Assembly: GCF_013403985.1 (NCBI RefSeq)
Contig: NZ_JABFDF010000003.1
Coordinates: forward strand, 310,001-374,000
Direction: 5' to 3'
DNA: 64,000 bases
Source: Winogradskyella ludwigii
GTDB taxonomy: Bacteria > Bacteroidota > Bacteroidia > Flavobacteriales > Flavobacteriaceae
Part shown: positions 62,312 through 64,000 of the stretch, piece after piece
Layout of the letters: the number at the start of each line of letters is the position of its first letter
Position numbering within the stretch: position 1 is the first letter of the stretch
Position numbers and translations under genes: made by a program
The notes under the pieces: model-generated
What the model was told of the DNA's origin: nothing
Seen by the model: the letters and a program-made list of their open reading frames with translations, nothing else
Database searches by the model: none

Positions 62312-64000
62312 TTATCTATATAATGTAAAGTGTCCAACAAATTCTTTATCGTTCACTGGATCATTAGTTTTTACTACAAACCAATAATCTCCTGTAGGTA
62401 AATCTTTGTCATGGTATCTACCATCCCAAGTTTCACCAACGCGATAGGTAGCAATTTTACGACCATAGCGATCAAAAATATCGAAGGTTAGATTTGGGTA
62501 ATTTTCTGTACATCCTGGTGCCCAAGTATCAAATTCACCATCGTCATTAGGCGTAAACCAATTAGCAATACAAAGGTCTTGAAACTCTAATTCTATTTGT
62601 ATTGTTGCAAAACAACCACTACTGTCCGTTGCCGTTATAGTATATAATCCAGATTCTGTTATAATGAAAGTGTTTTCATTTCCGTTATCCTCATCATTAA
62701 TCGTGTACTGATAGTTACCAGCACCACCGGATGCGTTAGCGATATATTCATTTAATCCACCTTCACCTAATGTTAATGTCACAGGGTCGTAGGCTTCTAT
62801 ATCAAAGAAGTCTGTTTGCTGAATACAAGAATTAGAGTGTTGCACTTCTATATAGTGGTCCGTGCCTACAGGTACATTATAGAAGATATTACTTTGCTGA
62901 AAAGCACCTCCATTTAATGAATAATCAAGTTGAGTTAAATCTTCAATTGAAGCATCTACGGTTACAGTAACCACATTGCCTTGTGTATTATTATCACAAA
63001 TAGTTTCTATGATAAGTTCTGGTAGAATAGTAACTGATTCTGGGAATGTAATATTCCATTCAGTTTCACATCCTTTAGAATCAGTAACAAATACAACATG
63101 ATCACCTCCTCCTAAATTTGTAAAATCAAATTCAGTTTGTGTTGCACCTCCTGTTTCATAGGTCCCATTATAATCATCTAAACTCACGCTATATGGAAGT
63201 GCACCTCCTGAAACAACGATACTAAATTCGCCATCTGTAACTCCAGAACACACTGCTGGAAATAAAGAATCTGCAACAATATTTACGAGAACAGGAATAG
63301 GCTCAATAATATCGAAATTGAACGTTAAATAACAACCCAACTCATCTTGTATAATAATATCATAAGTTCCAGGTTCTAAATTTTCAAAGATGTTAGATTC
63401 AAAGAACTGATTTAATTGTGGTGAGATAGCATATTTAATAATACCAGTACCTCCTGAGGCCGTAATTTCAACTGACCCATTATTTATTCCTGGACAGCTT
63501 ATATTATTAACTATAATTGAAGCATCAAGCGGAGCATCTGGCTCAGTAATACTTACTGTAGCAGACGTTGCATTACAATCTCCACTTTCTACGAGTACAA
63601 CATAATCTCCAGCAAAAAGTTCTGTAAAATAACCAGGACTATTTTCTGTAGCAGTAACAGGGTTGCCTAAATTATCTTGTAACGTGTAAGTGTAATTTCC
63701 TAATCCGCCTATAGCAGTAGCTAAAACAGATCCGTTATTATCACCAGCACAATTAATTGTTGGGTTTGTAGACTCTAAAGTAACTTCTAAAGTTACTAAT
63801 GGATCTACAGTGATTTCATTAGACACATTAGTAATACAATCATTAGCATCCTTAACATAATAAGAATACGTTCCATCAGAAACACTGAATGTTGTAGAGT
63901 TTGTAAAAGTTCCTATAATTGGAGTAAATGAAGGATTATCACTATAAGAATACAACCCTGTGCCTCCAGTTGCACTTAACGTTAACGTCGACTCAGTTAA
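62312..64000 (-). CDS. T9SS type B adhesin with SprB-like repeats, C-terminal part (5' end outside window)
   Basis: The frame is open from the right edge to the stop at 62312, giving at least 562 codons. It contains at least four SprB-type repeats (GGLGNYTYTLQDNLG, GSVEITASGGTGIIKYAIS, GEFSIVVSGGALPYSVSL, GGAGNYQYTI). Each alternates beta strands with a CXGXXXG-like cysteine start (NCAGDNNGS, SCPGINNGS). The final 90 residues are a type B sorting domain (IANWFTPNDDGEFDTW, FDIFDRYGRKIATY, WDGRYHDKDLPTGDYWFVVKTND). It is a secreted adhesin of the gliding or surface-attachment type. The adjacent PorP/SprF gene is its likely anchor. Confidence 0.92.
   Translation of the reverse strand, partial: LTESTLTLSATGGTGLYSYSDNPSFTPIIGTFTNSTTFSVSDGTYSYYVKDANDCITNVSNEITVDPLVTLEVTLESTNPTINCAGDNNGSVLATAIGGLGNYTYTLQDNLGNPVTATENSPGYFTELFAGDYVVLVESGDCNATSATVSITEPDAPLDASIIVNNISCPGINNGSVEITASGGTGIIKYAISPQLNQFFESNIFENLEPGTYDIIIQDELGCYLTFNFDIIEPIPVLVNIVADSLFPAVCSGVTDGEFSIVVSGGALPYSVSLDDYNGTYETGGATQTEFDFTNLGGGDHVVFVTDSKGCETEWNITFPESVTILPELIIETICDNNTQGNVVTVTVDASIEDLTQLDYSLNGGAFQQSNIFYNVPVGTDHYIEVQHSNSCIQQTDFFDIEAYDPVTLTLGEGGLNEYIANASGGAGNYQYTINDEDNGNENTFIITESGLYTITATDSSGCFATIQIELEFQDLCIANWFTPNDDGEFDTWAPGCTENYPNLTFDIFDRYGRKIATYRVGETWDGRYHDKDLPTGDYWFVVKTNDPVNDKEFVGHFTLYR

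Noticed and set aside
1-64000. CRISPR array, tRNA, rRNA, insertion sequence or prophage
   Set aside because: No regularly spaced direct repeats, transposase or integrase genes, tRNA cloverleaf with CCA end, or rRNA sequence were recognised in reading the window.
62312-64000. SprB-like repeats as a DNA tandem repeat
   Set aside because: The repeats are similar only at protein level; the DNA copies are too diverged to be a tandem repeat.

Overview
The window is a stretch of AT-rich, gene-dense chromosome from a marine-type member of the Flavobacteriaceae (Bacteroidetes). Evidence seen directly: low GC throughout, Bacteroidetes-type promoter -7 motifs (TAnnTTTG, in three places with a TTG/TTTG box 19-21 nt upstream), very few Shine-Dalgarno sequences, type IX secretion (T9SS) sorting domains of both type A and type B, a PorP/SprF-like protein, SusC-style N-terminal domains, a Flavobacteria-type MutS2, and a complete-looking set of menaquinone genes. 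The exact genus cannot be named from the sequence alone. No tRNA, rRNA, CRISPR array, transposase, integrase or prophage gene was recognised.

Layout. 1-12 kb is a menaquinone (vitamin K2) region: the tail of menF, then menD, menB, menA, menC and menE. Interspersed are a DUF2853 protein, a CvfB-like S1 RNA-binding protein, a UPF0173 metallo-hydrolase, a lipoprotein esterase, a GT4 glycosyltransferase and a CPBP membrane protease packed between menC and menE. 12-20 kb holds a VWA protein fused to SusC-like N-terminal domains, an OmpA lipoprotein, a GT2 plus HsdR_N-domain operon divergent from holA, an RDD protein, small hypotheticals and a broken gene at 19.4-19.7 kb. 20-29 kb carries yebC, a pterin dehydratase gene, an SDR-gcvT pair, a DUF421 protein, a GH3-family protein, a secreted HExxH peptidase, and a radical-SAM/TIGR03915 DNA-repair pair. 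29-43 kb carries an outer-membrane barrel, a GlcD-GlcF fusion oxidoreductase, an LpxH-like phosphoesterase, aroC, a dicarboxylate symporter, a sulfurtransferase, a DUF4139 protein with an inserted SusC-like domain, a DCC thiol oxidoreductase and mutS2. 43-52 kb carries ung with a small overlapping antisense membrane protein, a cytosolic periplasmic-binding-fold protein, nucleoside phosphorylase, DUF1835 and SUI1 genes, an isopenicillin-N-synthase-like oxygenase, a fused alpha-keto acid dehydrogenase E1, a truncated T9SS cargo gene, a 3D-domain lipoprotein and an ExbD. 52-64 kb carries a DEAD/DEAH helicase, a secreted hypothetical, an RluE-type pseudouridine synthase, DUF1853, a giant sugar dehydrogenase/diheme cytochrome T9SS cargo, PorP/SprF and the C-terminal part of a type B T9SS adhesin that runs off the right edge.

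How the genes fit together. AroC makes chorismate, which MenF, MenD, MenC, MenE, MenB and MenA turn into demethylmenaquinone for the respiratory chain. The FAD/Fe-S oxidoreductase may feed electrons into that chain. No MenH or dedicated DHNA-CoA thioesterase is visible here. The T9SS cargo genes and PorP/SprF describe a cell-surface secretion and adhesion phenotype typical of gliding flavobacteria. DNA maintenance genes (holA, mutS2, ung, radical SAM/TIGR03915, helicase) are scattered as single housekeeping units.

No single locus is an obvious new defence or mobile system. The most interesting items are the SusC-plug/VWA fusion, the four-part extracellular sugar dehydrogenase-cytochrome, the signal-less substrate-binding-fold protein, the CPBP protease inside the men operon, the two decayed genes, and two structured intergenic elements (11,957-12,027 and 37,510-37,644).
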